A stretch of 18,261 nucleotides of DNA. Origin: JAOADN01 sp046155885 (GTDB taxonomy: Bacteria > Pseudomonadota > Alphaproteobacteria > Rhodobacterales > Rhodobacteraceae). The translations under genes and the position numbers were made by a program. Positions 1-6,453 of the stretch are shown piece by piece; position 1 is the stretch's first letter, and the number at the start of each line of letters is the position of its first letter. Location of the stretch: NCBI GenBank assembly GCA_046155885.1, contig JBJXFU010000082.1, forward strand, positions 1-18,261. Reading direction: 5' to 3'. Under the pieces are notes generated by a model that worked only from the letters and a program-made list of their open reading frames with translations, searched no databases and was not told the origin of the DNA.

Positions 1-150
1 CTGACACAAGAATTCCCTCAAGGTTTCACGGCGCCTCCGCTCTGCCGCCGCGTTTGGCCGGGAAAGTGATCCCCATAGCGAGAGAGCTAGCTCCGGCGGT
101 GCGGTCAACAGCCCCCACCCAGTTCGCACTGCCGGAGTACTTCCCTGAAA
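1..150 (+). ncRNA. Candidate structured RNA or 3' untranslated end of an upstream transcript
   Basis: No convincing coding frame is present. A 13-bp stem can form between 91-103 and 125-137 (one G.U pair), closing a 21-nt C-rich loop. A smaller GGGA/TCCC hairpin lies near 60-73, and a palindrome GAGCTAGCTC near 86-95. A strong intrinsic terminator on the same strand follows immediately, so a rightward transcript ends here. It could be a small RNA starting in or just before the window, or the 3' UTR of a gene to the left. I compared it from memory with 6S RNA, tmRNA, RNase P RNA and SRP RNA and could not make a secure match, so no family is assigned. Confidence 0.35.
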
Positions 151-180
151 GCCCCGCCGCGTCCGGCGGGGCTTTTTCTT
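151..180 (+). terminator. Rho-independent terminator
   Basis: A perfect 9-bp GC stem (151-159 with 164-172) has a 4-nt loop and is followed by TTTTTCTT. It ends the rightward transcript covering the first 150 bases. Read leftward, the hairpin is followed by TTTC, so it may also weakly stop transcription coming out of imuB. Confidence 0.85.
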
Positions 181-226
181 TCCGCCGCGCGGGGGCGGGC
201 GGGGGCGGGCGGCCCTTTCTCTCTCC

Positions 227-1957
227 TCATCCGAAATCGCCCTGCGCGAACCAGCCGCCGGTGACGGCGCCGCCATGGGCGTAGAAGAGCCAGAGCCGCT
301 CGCCGGTTTCGGTCTCGATCCGCCAGTAGTCGCGCGGGCCGGAGCGCCAGGCGGGTTCGTCCAGCCACCATTCCGGCGCGATGCGTTCGGGGCCGGTGGC
401 CGAAAGCGTGGCGAAGTCGCGCCGCCGCCAGCGGAAGCGGGCGGGGGGCATGGGGTCTTCGGGGGCCTGGACGGGCTCGGGGCGGAAGAGCAGGAGCGGG
501 CGGGGCACCGGGGGGGCGGGCCAGCCGGCGGCGGGTTCGGACCAGGCGACGGGCAGGATGCGGGCGGCCTTTTCGGGGATGTGGCTGTCGGCGGGGTGGA
601 GCCGGGTGATCGCCTCGAGCCCGATGCGGGCGCCGAGCCGGGCGACAAGGTCGTCGAGCGCCCCGGGCCCGTCCTTTCCCCCGCCCGCCGCCGCCCCTGC
701 GGCTTCGGTGGCGTCGAGGTGGCCGCAGTGCTGGCGGGCGTGGACGGGTTCGGTCACATGCGCCTCGATGCGCAGCGCGTCGATGCCGAAGCCGGGGTCC
801 ACGGTTTCCATCTTCAGCATGAAGAGCGGGCGGATGCGGTCGGGGTCGGCGGTGGGGCGGGCGAGGCCGAGGTTGATTTCCTGCATGGAACGGTCGGCGC
901 GGAAGAGCTGCAGCCGGACCCGCCGCGCCCCCCGGCCCCTGGCGCGGAGCCGGTCGCAGAGCGCCGGCAGCAGGCGGTCGATCCCGGCCATGATGTCGGG
1001 GGCGAGGCCGATCGGGTCGGGCAGCGTCAGGCGCACCGCGAAGCGGTCGGCGGGGCGCGCGGGCGAGACGGGTTCGGGTTCGGCCCCGGTTGCCTGGTCG
1101 AGCCGGCGGATCAGGTCGGCGCCGAAGCGGCGGGAAAGGCCGGCGCGGGGCATTCCCATGAGGTCGCCGACATGGCGCAGGCCGAGGCGGATCAGCCCCG
1201 CCGCCGTCGCGTCGGGGATGCGCAGCGCCGCGACCGGCAGGGCGGCGATGGCCTGCGCCGTCCGCCCCGGCGGCGCGATCCGGCCAAGGGGAAGGGCGGG
1301 CGGGCCTTCGGGGCCGTCGCCGTGGCCCTTGCCGTCGTCAGGCGGGCGGGCGCCGCCCCGCGCGCCCCCCGTGCCGCCCTTCGTCCAGTGCCGCTTGGCC
1401 GCCCGCGACCGGGTCGCCCGCGCCTCCTGGTCGATGGCGTCGCCCGAACGCGCCGTTCCGCCCCCATGCCCCGCCCAATCCTGTCCGGCGTAGCGCGCCA
1501 GCGCCCAGGCCGCGCCGGGCGTATCGGCGATCCCTGCCGTGACCGTCAGTCCGAGATCGGTACAGTCGCCCGCCACCGCCTGAAGCACCCCGTCTTCGCC
1601 GCCGTAAAGATGCGCCGACCCGGTCAGGTCGACGATCAGCCCGTCGGGCGCCTCTTCCGCCACCCAGGGGCTGAACTTGCCCGCCCAGCGGCGGAGCGCG
1701 GCCAGGAACTGCGCCTCGGCCTGCGGGTTGCGGAAGGCGGTGACCAGCGCGGGGCACATCGCGCGGGCATCGCGGAGCGGCTGGCCGGACCACAGGCCCT
1801 GCGCCCCGGCCAACGCGTTCAGCGAGGAAAGGACCTGGGCGTTCGCGACCTCGGCCACCACCGCGAACGCCACCTCGGGCAGACCCCGGCGCTGCCGGAG
1901 CAGGCGTTCGGCGCCGAGCCGGGGGAACCAGAGCGACAGGATGCGGCGGGCGGGCAT
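227..1957 (-). CDS. imuB: ImuB, catalytically inactive Y-family polymerase subunit of the SOS mutasome
   Basis: The protein has 576 aa. ImuB is a Y-family (DinB/UmuC-like) relative that lacks the polymerase metal ligands. In the ImuA-ImuB-DnaE2 system it links the error-prone polymerase DnaE2 to the beta clamp during translesion synthesis. Seen here: the N-terminal LSLWFPRL (residues 7-14), where the first catalytic Asp of active Y-polymerases is replaced; VDLTGSAHLYGG (about 109-120); the middle fingers/little-finger region; and the ImuB-type C-terminus with RIAPEWW (about 525-531) and RDYWRIE (about 542-548). A Gly/Ala/Arg-rich insertion occupies about residues 165-225. The start is set at 1957 because the family begins with M-x-R-R-x-L-S-L-W-F-P; the frame stays open to 2551, but that part is antisense to the cytochrome gene. 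A LexA box lies 39 nt upstream. No imuA precedes it and no dnaE2 is visible after it, which is unusual. Confidence 0.93.
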   Translation of the reverse strand: MPARRILSLWFPRLGAERLLRQRRGLPEVAFAVVAEVANAQVLSSLNALAGAQGLWSGQPLRDARAMCPALVTAFRNPQAEAQFLAALRRWAGKFSPWVAEEAPDGLIVDLTGSAHLYGGEDGVLQAVAGDCTDLGLTVTAGIADTPGAAWALARYAGQDWAGHGGGTARSGDAIDQEARATRSRAAKRHWTKGGTGGARGGARPPDDGKGHGDGPEGPPALPLGRIAPPGRTAQAIAALPVAALRIPDATAAGLIRLGLRHVGDLMGMPRAGLSRRFGADLIRRLDQATGAEPEPVSPARPADRFAVRLTLPDPIGLAPDIMAGIDRLLPALCDRLRARGRGARRVRLQLFRADRSMQEINLGLARPTADPDRIRPLFMLKMETVDPGFGIDALRIEAHVTEPVHARQHCGHLDATEAAGAAAGGGKDGPGALDDLVARLGARIGLEAITRLHPADSHIPEKAARILPVAWSEPAAGWPAPPVPRPLLLFRPEPVQAPEDPMPPARFRWRRRDFATLSATGPERIAPEWWLDEPAWRSGPRDYWRIETETGERLWLFYAHGGAVTGGWFAQGDFG

Positions 1958-1996
1958 GGCGGCAGCGGTGACGGAGCGGGGGAAGGGGGGATGGAT

Positions 1997-2011
1997 GTTC
2001 TTCTTATGTTC
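1997..2011 (-). promoter_or_regulatory. LexA (SOS) box of imuB
   Basis: The sequence GTTCTTCTTATGTTC is an exact GTTC-N7-GTTC direct repeat, the LexA operator known from alphaproteobacteria. On the minus strand it reads GAAC-N7-GAAC. It sits 39 nt upstream of the imuB start and overlaps the region where the imuB promoter must lie. DNA-damage control of imuB is known in other alphaproteobacteria. The divergent cytochrome start is about 145 nt away on the other side, so control of that gene is less likely. Confidence 0.8.
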
Positions 2012-2035
2012 CTGTCTACGCCGATTCCCCCGCCC

Positions 2036-2057
2036 GAGTCGATCCAGAGTCGATCCG
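2036..2057 (+). repeat. Tandem 11-bp direct repeat upstream of the cytochrome gene
   Basis: GAGTCGATCCA and GAGTCGATCCG lie head to tail, with one difference at the last base. The period of 11 bp is close to one helical turn. The repeat is about 100 nt upstream of the cytochrome start and about 25 nt beyond the SOS box. It may be a binding site for a regulator of the cytochrome gene, or it may be chance. No function is known. Confidence 0.35.
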
Positions 2058-2156
2058 GCATCGGCCCGCCGCCACACGGGAACGTGAGCCACAGGCCCCT
2101 TCCGGCCGTGGCAGGGTGCGCCGGCCGACCCGCCCCGCCACAACGAAGGAACCACG

Positions 2157-2594
2157 ATGACCCTGACCGGAAAGCTTCTCTGCGCCGCCGCCATCGCCGC
2201 CGCCGGCGCCGTCTTCGCCGCCGAGGCGACGAACCCCGCCGCCAAGGCGCGGCAGGAACTGATGGACGGCATCGCCAAGAACGTCGAGCTGCTGGCCGGC
2301 ATGGGCAAAGGGAAGGTGGCCTTCGACGCGGGCCAGGCCGAAGCCGCGAAGGCGGCCATCGTCGCCGGCGCGGGAAAGATCCCCGAAGCCTTCAAGGCCA
2401 ACGAAACCGACCCGAAGTCCCGCGCCAAGCCGGAAATCTGGGCGAACTGGTCAAGCTTCGAGGCGAAGGCTGCGAAGCTCGGCGAAGCCGCCGGCGGGCT
2501 GGACGTGTCCACCGCCGGCAGCATCAAGGGCGCCATGGACGGGCTCGGCAAGGTCTGCGGCGGCTGCCATCAGGACTTCAAGGCGCAGGGCTGA
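2157..2594 (+). CDS. Class II c-type cytochrome (cytochrome c' / c-556 family)
   Basis: The precursor has 145 aa. Residues 1-21 form a signal peptide ending AVFA, so the mature protein is periplasmic. The rest is helical and Ala/Lys-rich, and a C-terminal heme site CGGCH sits about 12 residues from the end, which is the hallmark of the four-helix cytochrome c' family. The EIWANW stretch before the last helix matches the family pattern. Methionines in the first mature helix (RQELM) and in the nearby LLAGM segment could supply a sixth iron ligand, as in low-spin c-556; if not, it would be a high-spin, gas-binding cytochrome c'. I cannot decide between them. The ribosome site GAAGGA is at 2145-2150. 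The gene is divergent from imuB and converges on the I78 gene. Confidence 0.85.
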   Translation: MTLTGKLLCAAAIAAAGAVFAAEATNPAAKARQELMDGIAKNVELLAGMGKGKVAFDAGQAEAAKAAIVAGAGKIPEAFKANETDPKSRAKPEIWANWSSFEAKAAKLGEAAGGLDVSTAGSIKGAMDGLGKVCGGCHQDFKAQG

Positions 2595-2599
2595 CGGCA

Positions 2600-2616
2600 G
2601 GGCCCGCGACGGGCCC
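2600..2616. terminator. Candidate bidirectional terminator hairpin between convergent genes
   Basis: A perfect 7-bp stem GGGCCCG/CGGGCCC with a 3-nt loop lies in the 34-bp gap between the ends of the cytochrome gene and the I78 gene. There is no T-tract on either side, so intrinsic termination would be weak. The position is the main argument. Confidence 0.45.
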
Positions 2617-2628
2617 GGGCGGGCGCGG

Positions 2629-2904
2629 TCAGCCGCAGAAGACGCGGGCGATGCGATCCCGGGCGTCCGTTTCGATGTTCAGGCGCCCGGCGCTGTAATC
2701 CATCGTCACCGGCATGCCGGGCCGGATGATCCGCACCGTCTGCGTGAAGCGCATCGTCGCCAGAACGGCCTCGCCTTGCCCGACCAGCCCCTGCAGGCCG
2801 TCCGCGCCGCAGGTGCCGGGCGGCGCAACCTCGGCGACATCCTCGCCGGACGATGCCCCGCATCCCGCCAACGCCGCCGTCACCACCAGAACCCTGCGCC
2901 ACAT
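2629..2904 (-). CDS. Peptidase inhibitor I78-family lipoprotein
   Basis: The precursor has 91 aa. Its N-terminus has basic residues, a hydrophobic stretch and a lipobox LAGC with the lipidated Cys at residue 15, so it is probably a membrane-anchored periplasmic lipoprotein. The mature part shows the I78 pattern: Cys32, LVGQ (about 40-43), VRIIRPGMPVTMDY, RLNIE, then RIARVFCG with Cys90 at the end. The two cysteines could form a disulfide. I78 proteins resemble small serine protease inhibitors; in bacteria the target is usually unknown. A good ribosome site GGGGAGGA (rev. comp. of 2911-2918) precedes the start. The upstream dehydrogenase gene is divergent and lies 91 bp away. Confidence 0.85.
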   Translation of the reverse strand: MWRRVLVVTAALAGCGASSGEDVAEVAPPGTCGADGLQGLVGQGEAVLATMRFTQTVRIIRPGMPVTMDYSAGRLNIETDARDRIARVFCG

Positions 2905-2995
2905 CTGTCATCCTCCCCGGCCCGCGATCCGGCCGTTGCTTCGGACGATAGTTTGGCCGATGGTCTGCGGCAAAGACCGAATGGAGGACCCCGTC

Positions 2996-4126
2996 ATGCG
3001 CACCCGCGCCGCCGTCGCCGTCGCAGCCGGCAAACCGCTTCAGATCATGGAGGTCAACCTCGACGGGCCGAAGGCCGGCGAGGTGCTGGTCGAGATCCGG
3101 GCGACCGGCATCTGCCACACCGACGAATTCACCCTGTCGGGCGCCGACCCCGAAGGCATGTTCCCCGCCATCCTCGGGCACGAGGGCGCGGGCGTGGTGG
3201 TCGATGTGGGCCCCGGCGTGACGACGCTGAAGAAGGGCGACCATGTCATCCCGCTTTACACGCCGGAATGCCGCACCTGCCCGTCGTGCCTGAGCCGCAA
3301 GACGAACCTCTGCACCTCGATCCGGGCGACGCAGGGCAAGGGCGTGATGCCCGACGGCACCTCGCGTTTCTCGATGACCGACGGCACGCCGATCCTGCAC
3401 TACATGGGCTGCTCGACCTTCTCGAACTACACAGTGCTGCCGGAAATCGCCGTGGCGAAGGTCCGCGAGGACGCGCCCTTCGACAAGATCTGCTACATCG
3501 GCTGCGGCGTCACCACCGGCGTCGGCGCCGTGCTGAACACCGCCAATGTGGAAGCCGGGGCGAAGGCGGTGGTGTTCGGGCTGGGCGGCATCGGGCTGAA
3601 CGTCATCCAGGGGCTGCGTCTGGCGGGCGCCGACATGATCATCGGGGTGGACATCAACCCCGACCGCAAGGCCTGGGGCGAGCGCTTCGGGATGACGCAT
3701 TTCGTCAACCCGAAAGAGGTCGAGGGCGACCTTGTGCCCTACCTCGTCAACCTGACGAAGACCCCGTTCGACCAGATCGGCGGGGCGGACTATTCCTTCG
3801 ACTGCACCGGCAACGTCAAGGTGATGCGCGACGCGCTGGAATGCACCCACCGGGGCTGGGGCGTTTCGGTCATCATCGGGGTCGCCCCGGCGGGGGCGGT
3901 GATCGAGACGCGGCCCTTCCAGCTGGTCACCGGGCGGGTCTGGAAAGGCACCGCCTTCGGCGGCGCGCGGGGGCGGACGGACGTGCCGAAGATCGTCGAC
4001 TGGTACATGCAGGGCAAGATCGAGATCGACCCGATGATCACCCACATTTTGCCGCTGAGCGACATCAACAAGGGGTTTGAGTTGATGCACCGGGGGGAGA
4101 GCATCAGGTCGGTGGTGGTGTATTGA
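2996..4126 (+). CDS. S-(hydroxymethyl)glutathione dehydrogenase / class III alcohol dehydrogenase
   Basis: The protein has 376 aa, normal for the family. It oxidises S-hydroxymethylglutathione (formaldehyde plus glutathione) to S-formylglutathione with NAD and also reduces S-nitrosoglutathione. Catalytic zinc ligands are Cys40 (GICHTD), His62-Glu63 (GHEG) and Cys170 (YIGCG). Structural zinc ligands are Cys92, Cys95, Cys98 and Cys106. Arg110 matches the glutathione-carboxylate site of class III enzymes. The NAD-binding GLGGIG is at 195-200. ATG 2996 is chosen over in-frame ATG 2981 because GGAGG at 2983-2987 is then well placed as the ribosome site. Gene names adhI, frmA and flhA are all used for this family. 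S-formylglutathione hydrolase, a common neighbour, is absent. The last roughly 60 nt use more TTT, TTG and AGG codons than the rest, and a diverged second copy of the last 99 nt lies at 5401-5499. Confidence 0.96.
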   Translation: MRTRAAVAVAAGKPLQIMEVNLDGPKAGEVLVEIRATGICHTDEFTLSGADPEGMFPAILGHEGAGVVVDVGPGVTTLKKGDHVIPLYTPECRTCPSCLSRKTNLCTSIRATQGKGVMPDGTSRFSMTDGTPILHYMGCSTFSNYTVLPEIAVAKVREDAPFDKICYIGCGVTTGVGAVLNTANVEAGAKAVVFGLGGIGLNVIQGLRLAGADMIIGVDINPDRKAWGERFGMTHFVNPKEVEGDLVPYLVNLTKTPFDQIGGADYSFDCTGNVKVMRDALECTHRGWGVSVIIGVAPAGAVIETRPFQLVTGRVWKGTAFGGARGRTDVPKIVDWYMQGKIEIDPMITHILPLSDINKGFELMHRGESIRSVVVY

Positions 4127-4154
4127 CGAGTCTGTGCGGTTGATCCATAGCAAT

Positions 4155-4183
4155 CTTACGCATCTTATTGCTTTTCGTATAAG
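4155..4183 (+). promoter_or_regulatory. Candidate sigma-70-type promoter of the ATPase gene
   Basis: The only clearly AT-rich stretch in this region is 4140-4185, in a 72-bp gap. A -10-like TATAAG lies at 4178-4183 with a weak -35-like CTTACG at 4155-4160 (17-bp spacer). Transcription would start near 4190, leaving a leader of only about 10 nt before ATG 4199, and no ribosome site is visible. An alternative pairing is TTGATC (4140-4145) with TCTTAT (4163-4168). Confidence 0.4.
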
Positions 4184-4198
4184 AACGCTAAGACCGCT

Positions 4199-5392
4199 AT
4201 GGACCCGCTTAGGAATCCTTTCGCCCCCGGGGCAGGCACACCCCCGCCGAAGCTGGCCGGGCGGGACGAGCTTCTTGCGAGAACCGCCCTCACGCTCGGA
4301 CGCGTCAAGGAGGGCAGGCATTCCAAGTCGTTCATCGTGGTGGGTCTTCGGGGCGTGGGAAAGACCGTCCTGCTGAACGAAGTCTTCAAGACCGCGAACG
4401 ACCTCGGCTATCTCGCCGTACAGATTGAAGCGCGCGAAAACGCGAGTCTTCCGGCATTGCTGCTTCCCAAGCTGCGCCAGGTCATCCTGAGGCTCGACCG
4501 GATCAGAAGCGCGATCGAATCCGGGAAGCGCGCATTGCGCGTCCTCGCGGCATTCGCGTCGTCGGTAAGGGCCTCTATCGGCGACATCGAGTTCTCGCTC
4601 TCGCTTGAGCCCGAGTCGGGGACTGCCGACAGCGGAGACCTGGAAACTGATCTCGCCGACCTGTTTGAGGCAGTCGGAACTGCCGCGAAGGAAAAGCAAA
4701 CCGCCGTCGCGCTTGTCATAGACGAACTGCAGTACCTTACTGAACGCGAGATGAGCGCCCTGATCATGGCGATGCATCGGATTCAACAGCGCGCACTGCC
4801 GGTCGTTCTGGTTGGCGGAGGGCTGCCACTCCTGCTGGGACTGGCCGGAAAGTCAAAATCCTATGCCGAACGGTTGTTTGACTACCCTGCGGTGGGGAAG
4901 CTGTCGGACTTCGATGCGGCTGCGGCCCTCGTCGAACCTGTCGCGGCCGAAGGGGCACGTATTTCCGGCCCGGCCGTGTCGGAAATCGTCAGACGAACCG
5001 AGGGATATCCCTACTTCCTGCAGACATGGGGCCACTTTGCCTGGAACTGCGCCTCTGGCAGCGAGATCACCGCAGAAGACGTCGCAACCGCAACGGGCCA
5101 CGCGCTGGCCAACCTGGACGAAAGCTTCTTCCGCGTCCGCTTCGACCGCCTGTCGGCGGCTGAGAAGGACTACCTGTTCTCGATGTCCGATCTCGGACCG
5201 GGTCCGCATCGCTCCGGCGACATCGCGGCGCGCATGGGCCGCAAGGTGGAAAGCGTTGCTCCGACCCGAAACTCGCTTATCAAGAAGGGAATGGTCTTCA
5301 GTCCCTACCACGGCGATACCGCCTTTACCGTTCCGATGTTTGACGCCTACCTCCGCAGGGTGCGACTGAACTCGGGAACGATGCCCGAATGA
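4199..5392 (+). CDS. AAA/STAND-like P-loop ATPase with C-terminal winged helix
   Basis: The protein has 397 aa. Walker A is GLRGVGKT (49-56). Walker B is ALVIDELQYL (171-180). A sensor-1-like strand VVLVGGGLP is at 202-210, and GYPYFLQ (269-275) follows in the lid region. Residues from about 317 to 388 (LSAAEKDYLF onward) look like a winged-helix DNA-binding domain. This layout is that of Orc1/Cdc6-like and STAND-type ATPases such as the AAA_16 group. Its biological role is not known. The gene has visibly lower GC and different codon choice (TTT, ATA, AGA, CGA) than its neighbours. It begins 72 bp after the dehydrogenase and ends in an ATGA overlap with a dehydrogenase-end remnant, so it was probably acquired by transfer. 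No transposase or integrase accompanies it. Confidence 0.8.
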   Translation: MDPLRNPFAPGAGTPPPKLAGRDELLARTALTLGRVKEGRHSKSFIVVGLRGVGKTVLLNEVFKTANDLGYLAVQIEARENASLPALLLPKLRQVILRLDRIRSAIESGKRALRVLAAFASSVRASIGDIEFSLSLEPESGTADSGDLETDLADLFEAVGTAAKEKQTAVALVIDELQYLTEREMSALIMAMHRIQQRALPVVLVGGGLPLLLGLAGKSKSYAERLFDYPAVGKLSDFDAAAALVEPVAAEGARISGPAVSEIVRRTEGYPYFLQTWGHFAWNCASGSEITAEDVATATGHALANLDESFFRVRFDRLSAAEKDYLFSMSDLGPGPHRSGDIAARMGRKVESVAPTRNSLIKKGMVFSPYHGDTAFTVPMFDAYLRRVRLNSGTMPE

Positions 5393-5499
5393 TGGAGTTT
5401 GACCCGATGACAACCCGCATCCTGCTGCTTTCGGACCGCAACAAGGGCTTCGACGCGATGCCTTGTGAGGAATGCATCCGCTCCGTCGTGGTCCATTAG
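5389..5499 (+). pseudogene. Remnant of a class III alcohol dehydrogenase 3' end
   Basis: A 36-codon open stretch starts in the ATGA overlap with the ATPase stop and ends at TAG 5497-5499. From 5401 it aligns without gaps to 4028-4126 of the complete dehydrogenase, including the position of the stop. By hand count 67 of 99 bases and 21 of 32 residues are identical; shared segments include DPM, LSD, NKGF and IRSVVV. The first ten bases GACCCGATGA are identical. The zinc and NAD-binding parts are missing, so it cannot be an enzyme. It could be the displaced original end of the dehydrogenase gene after an insertion, or the relic of a second dehydrogenase gene. Its codons (GGC, TTC, CGC, GTC) look more native than those at the end of the intact gene. 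Confidence 0.75.
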
Positions 5500-5500
5500 G

Positions 5501-6292
5501 GTGGCGCGCGACGGGGCGAACCTTCTGGCCGTGCTGATCGACGCCGACAACGTGCTGGCGCGGCACGCCGAGGCGATCCTGAAGGAAATCGGGACCATCG
5601 GCGAACCCGCCCTGCGCCGCGTCTATGGCGACTGGTCCAGCCAGCAGCTTGCCGGGTGGAAGAACGCGGCGCGCGATCTGGGGCTGGTCATGCACCAGCA
5701 ATCGGCCAACACCAAGGGCAAGAACGCCTCGGACATCGGGCTGGTCATCGACGCGATGGACATCCTGCATGCGGGCAAGTTCGACGGCTTCGTGCTGGTC
5801 AGTTCCGACAGCGACTTCACCCGCCTTGCCAGCCGCATCCGCGAAGAGGGGCTCGAGGTCATCGGCATCGGCGAGGGCAAGACGCCGGAGAGCCTGCGCA
5901 AGGTCTGCAACCGCTTCATCCTGATCGAGAACATCGTGGACGAGGCCGACCCCGAACCGAGGGCATCCGTGGCAGCCACGGCGCGCGGCGTACCGCCTGC
6001 GCCAGCCGGCGCCCCGGCCGGCGCGGCGAGCCCTGCGGCGGCCCCACCTGCGCGCGTGAAGCGGCACGAGACCGAGGCGATCCCGCTGATCCGCAAGGCG
6101 ATGACGGCGATCGACCCGGACGGGGAATGGTACTCGCTGGGCCAGATCGGGCAGTACATGGTGCGGTCGGACCCCGACTTTGACCCCCGCACCTATGGCA
6201 GCGCGCGCCTGTCGGACCTGATCAAGCGCCTGTCGAAGCGCTTCGAGGTCCGCAAGGACGGCAACCAGATGATGGCCCGGGATATCGCGTGA
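5501..6292 (+). CDS. NYN-domain nuclease with C-terminal OST-HTH (LOTUS) domain
   Basis: The protein has 263 aa from GTG 5501. The NYN domain (about 8-145) belongs to the PIN-like nuclease superfamily and keeps the acidic residues expected for metal binding: IDADN (13-17), SDIGLVIDAMD (77-87) and SSDSDF (101-106). A Pro/Ala linker (about 150-187) leads to a second domain from about 191 to the end that fits OST-HTH/LOTUS, a presumed RNA-binding fold. NYN/LabA-type proteins (COG1432) are mostly uncharacterised; RNA cleavage is inferred. The frame can be extended to GTG 5465, but that would overlap the dehydrogenase remnant. GTG 5501, two bases after the remnant's stop, fits family N-termini better. 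No clear ribosome site supports either start. Confidence 0.85.
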   Translation: MARDGANLLAVLIDADNVLARHAEAILKEIGTIGEPALRRVYGDWSSQQLAGWKNAARDLGLVMHQQSANTKGKNASDIGLVIDAMDILHAGKFDGFVLVSSDSDFTRLASRIREEGLEVIGIGEGKTPESLRKVCNRFILIENIVDEADPEPRASVAATARGVPPAPAGAPAGAASPAAAPPARVKRHETEAIPLIRKAMTAIDPDGEWYSLGQIGQYMVRSDPDFDPRTYGSARLSDLIKRLSKRFEVRKDGNQMMARDIA

Positions 6293-6453
6293 CGGACAAC
6301 GCCGGGCTGCGCACCCCCGGCCCCCCCGCGATCGCCGGCTCCTGACCGCCCGCAGGAACTGACAGGAGTGTCTGGCACCTGGGCCCACGTCGCCCAACTT
6401 CCGACAGGTTCATTCTGCAGCTTCCGGAAGTCTTGTAGCCGAAGTTCGCAGGA

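Noticed and set aside
1..150. 6S RNA, tmRNA, RNase P RNA or SRP RNA
   Set aside because: I could not match signature segments of any of these by eye, so only a generic candidate is listed.
1958..2551. N-terminal extension of imuB in the same open frame
   Set aside because: It is mostly antisense to the cytochrome gene, lacks any ImuB-like sequence and would swallow the SOS box. The family start is at 1957.
275..2698. 807-codon plus-strand frame across imuB and the cytochrome gene
   Set aside because: High-GC shadow frame, Arg/Gly/Ala-rich with no domain pattern. The opposite frame encodes clear ImuB.
2570..4786. 738-codon minus-strand frame over the dehydrogenase gene
   Set aside because: Antisense shadow of a fully conserved enzyme; the composition is His/Asp/Arg-rich with no recognisable motif.
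5389..5499. A real 36-aa gene translationally coupled to the ATPase
   Set aside because: The ATGA overlap is tempting, but the sequence is explained by gap-free similarity to the dehydrogenase end. It is treated as a remnant.
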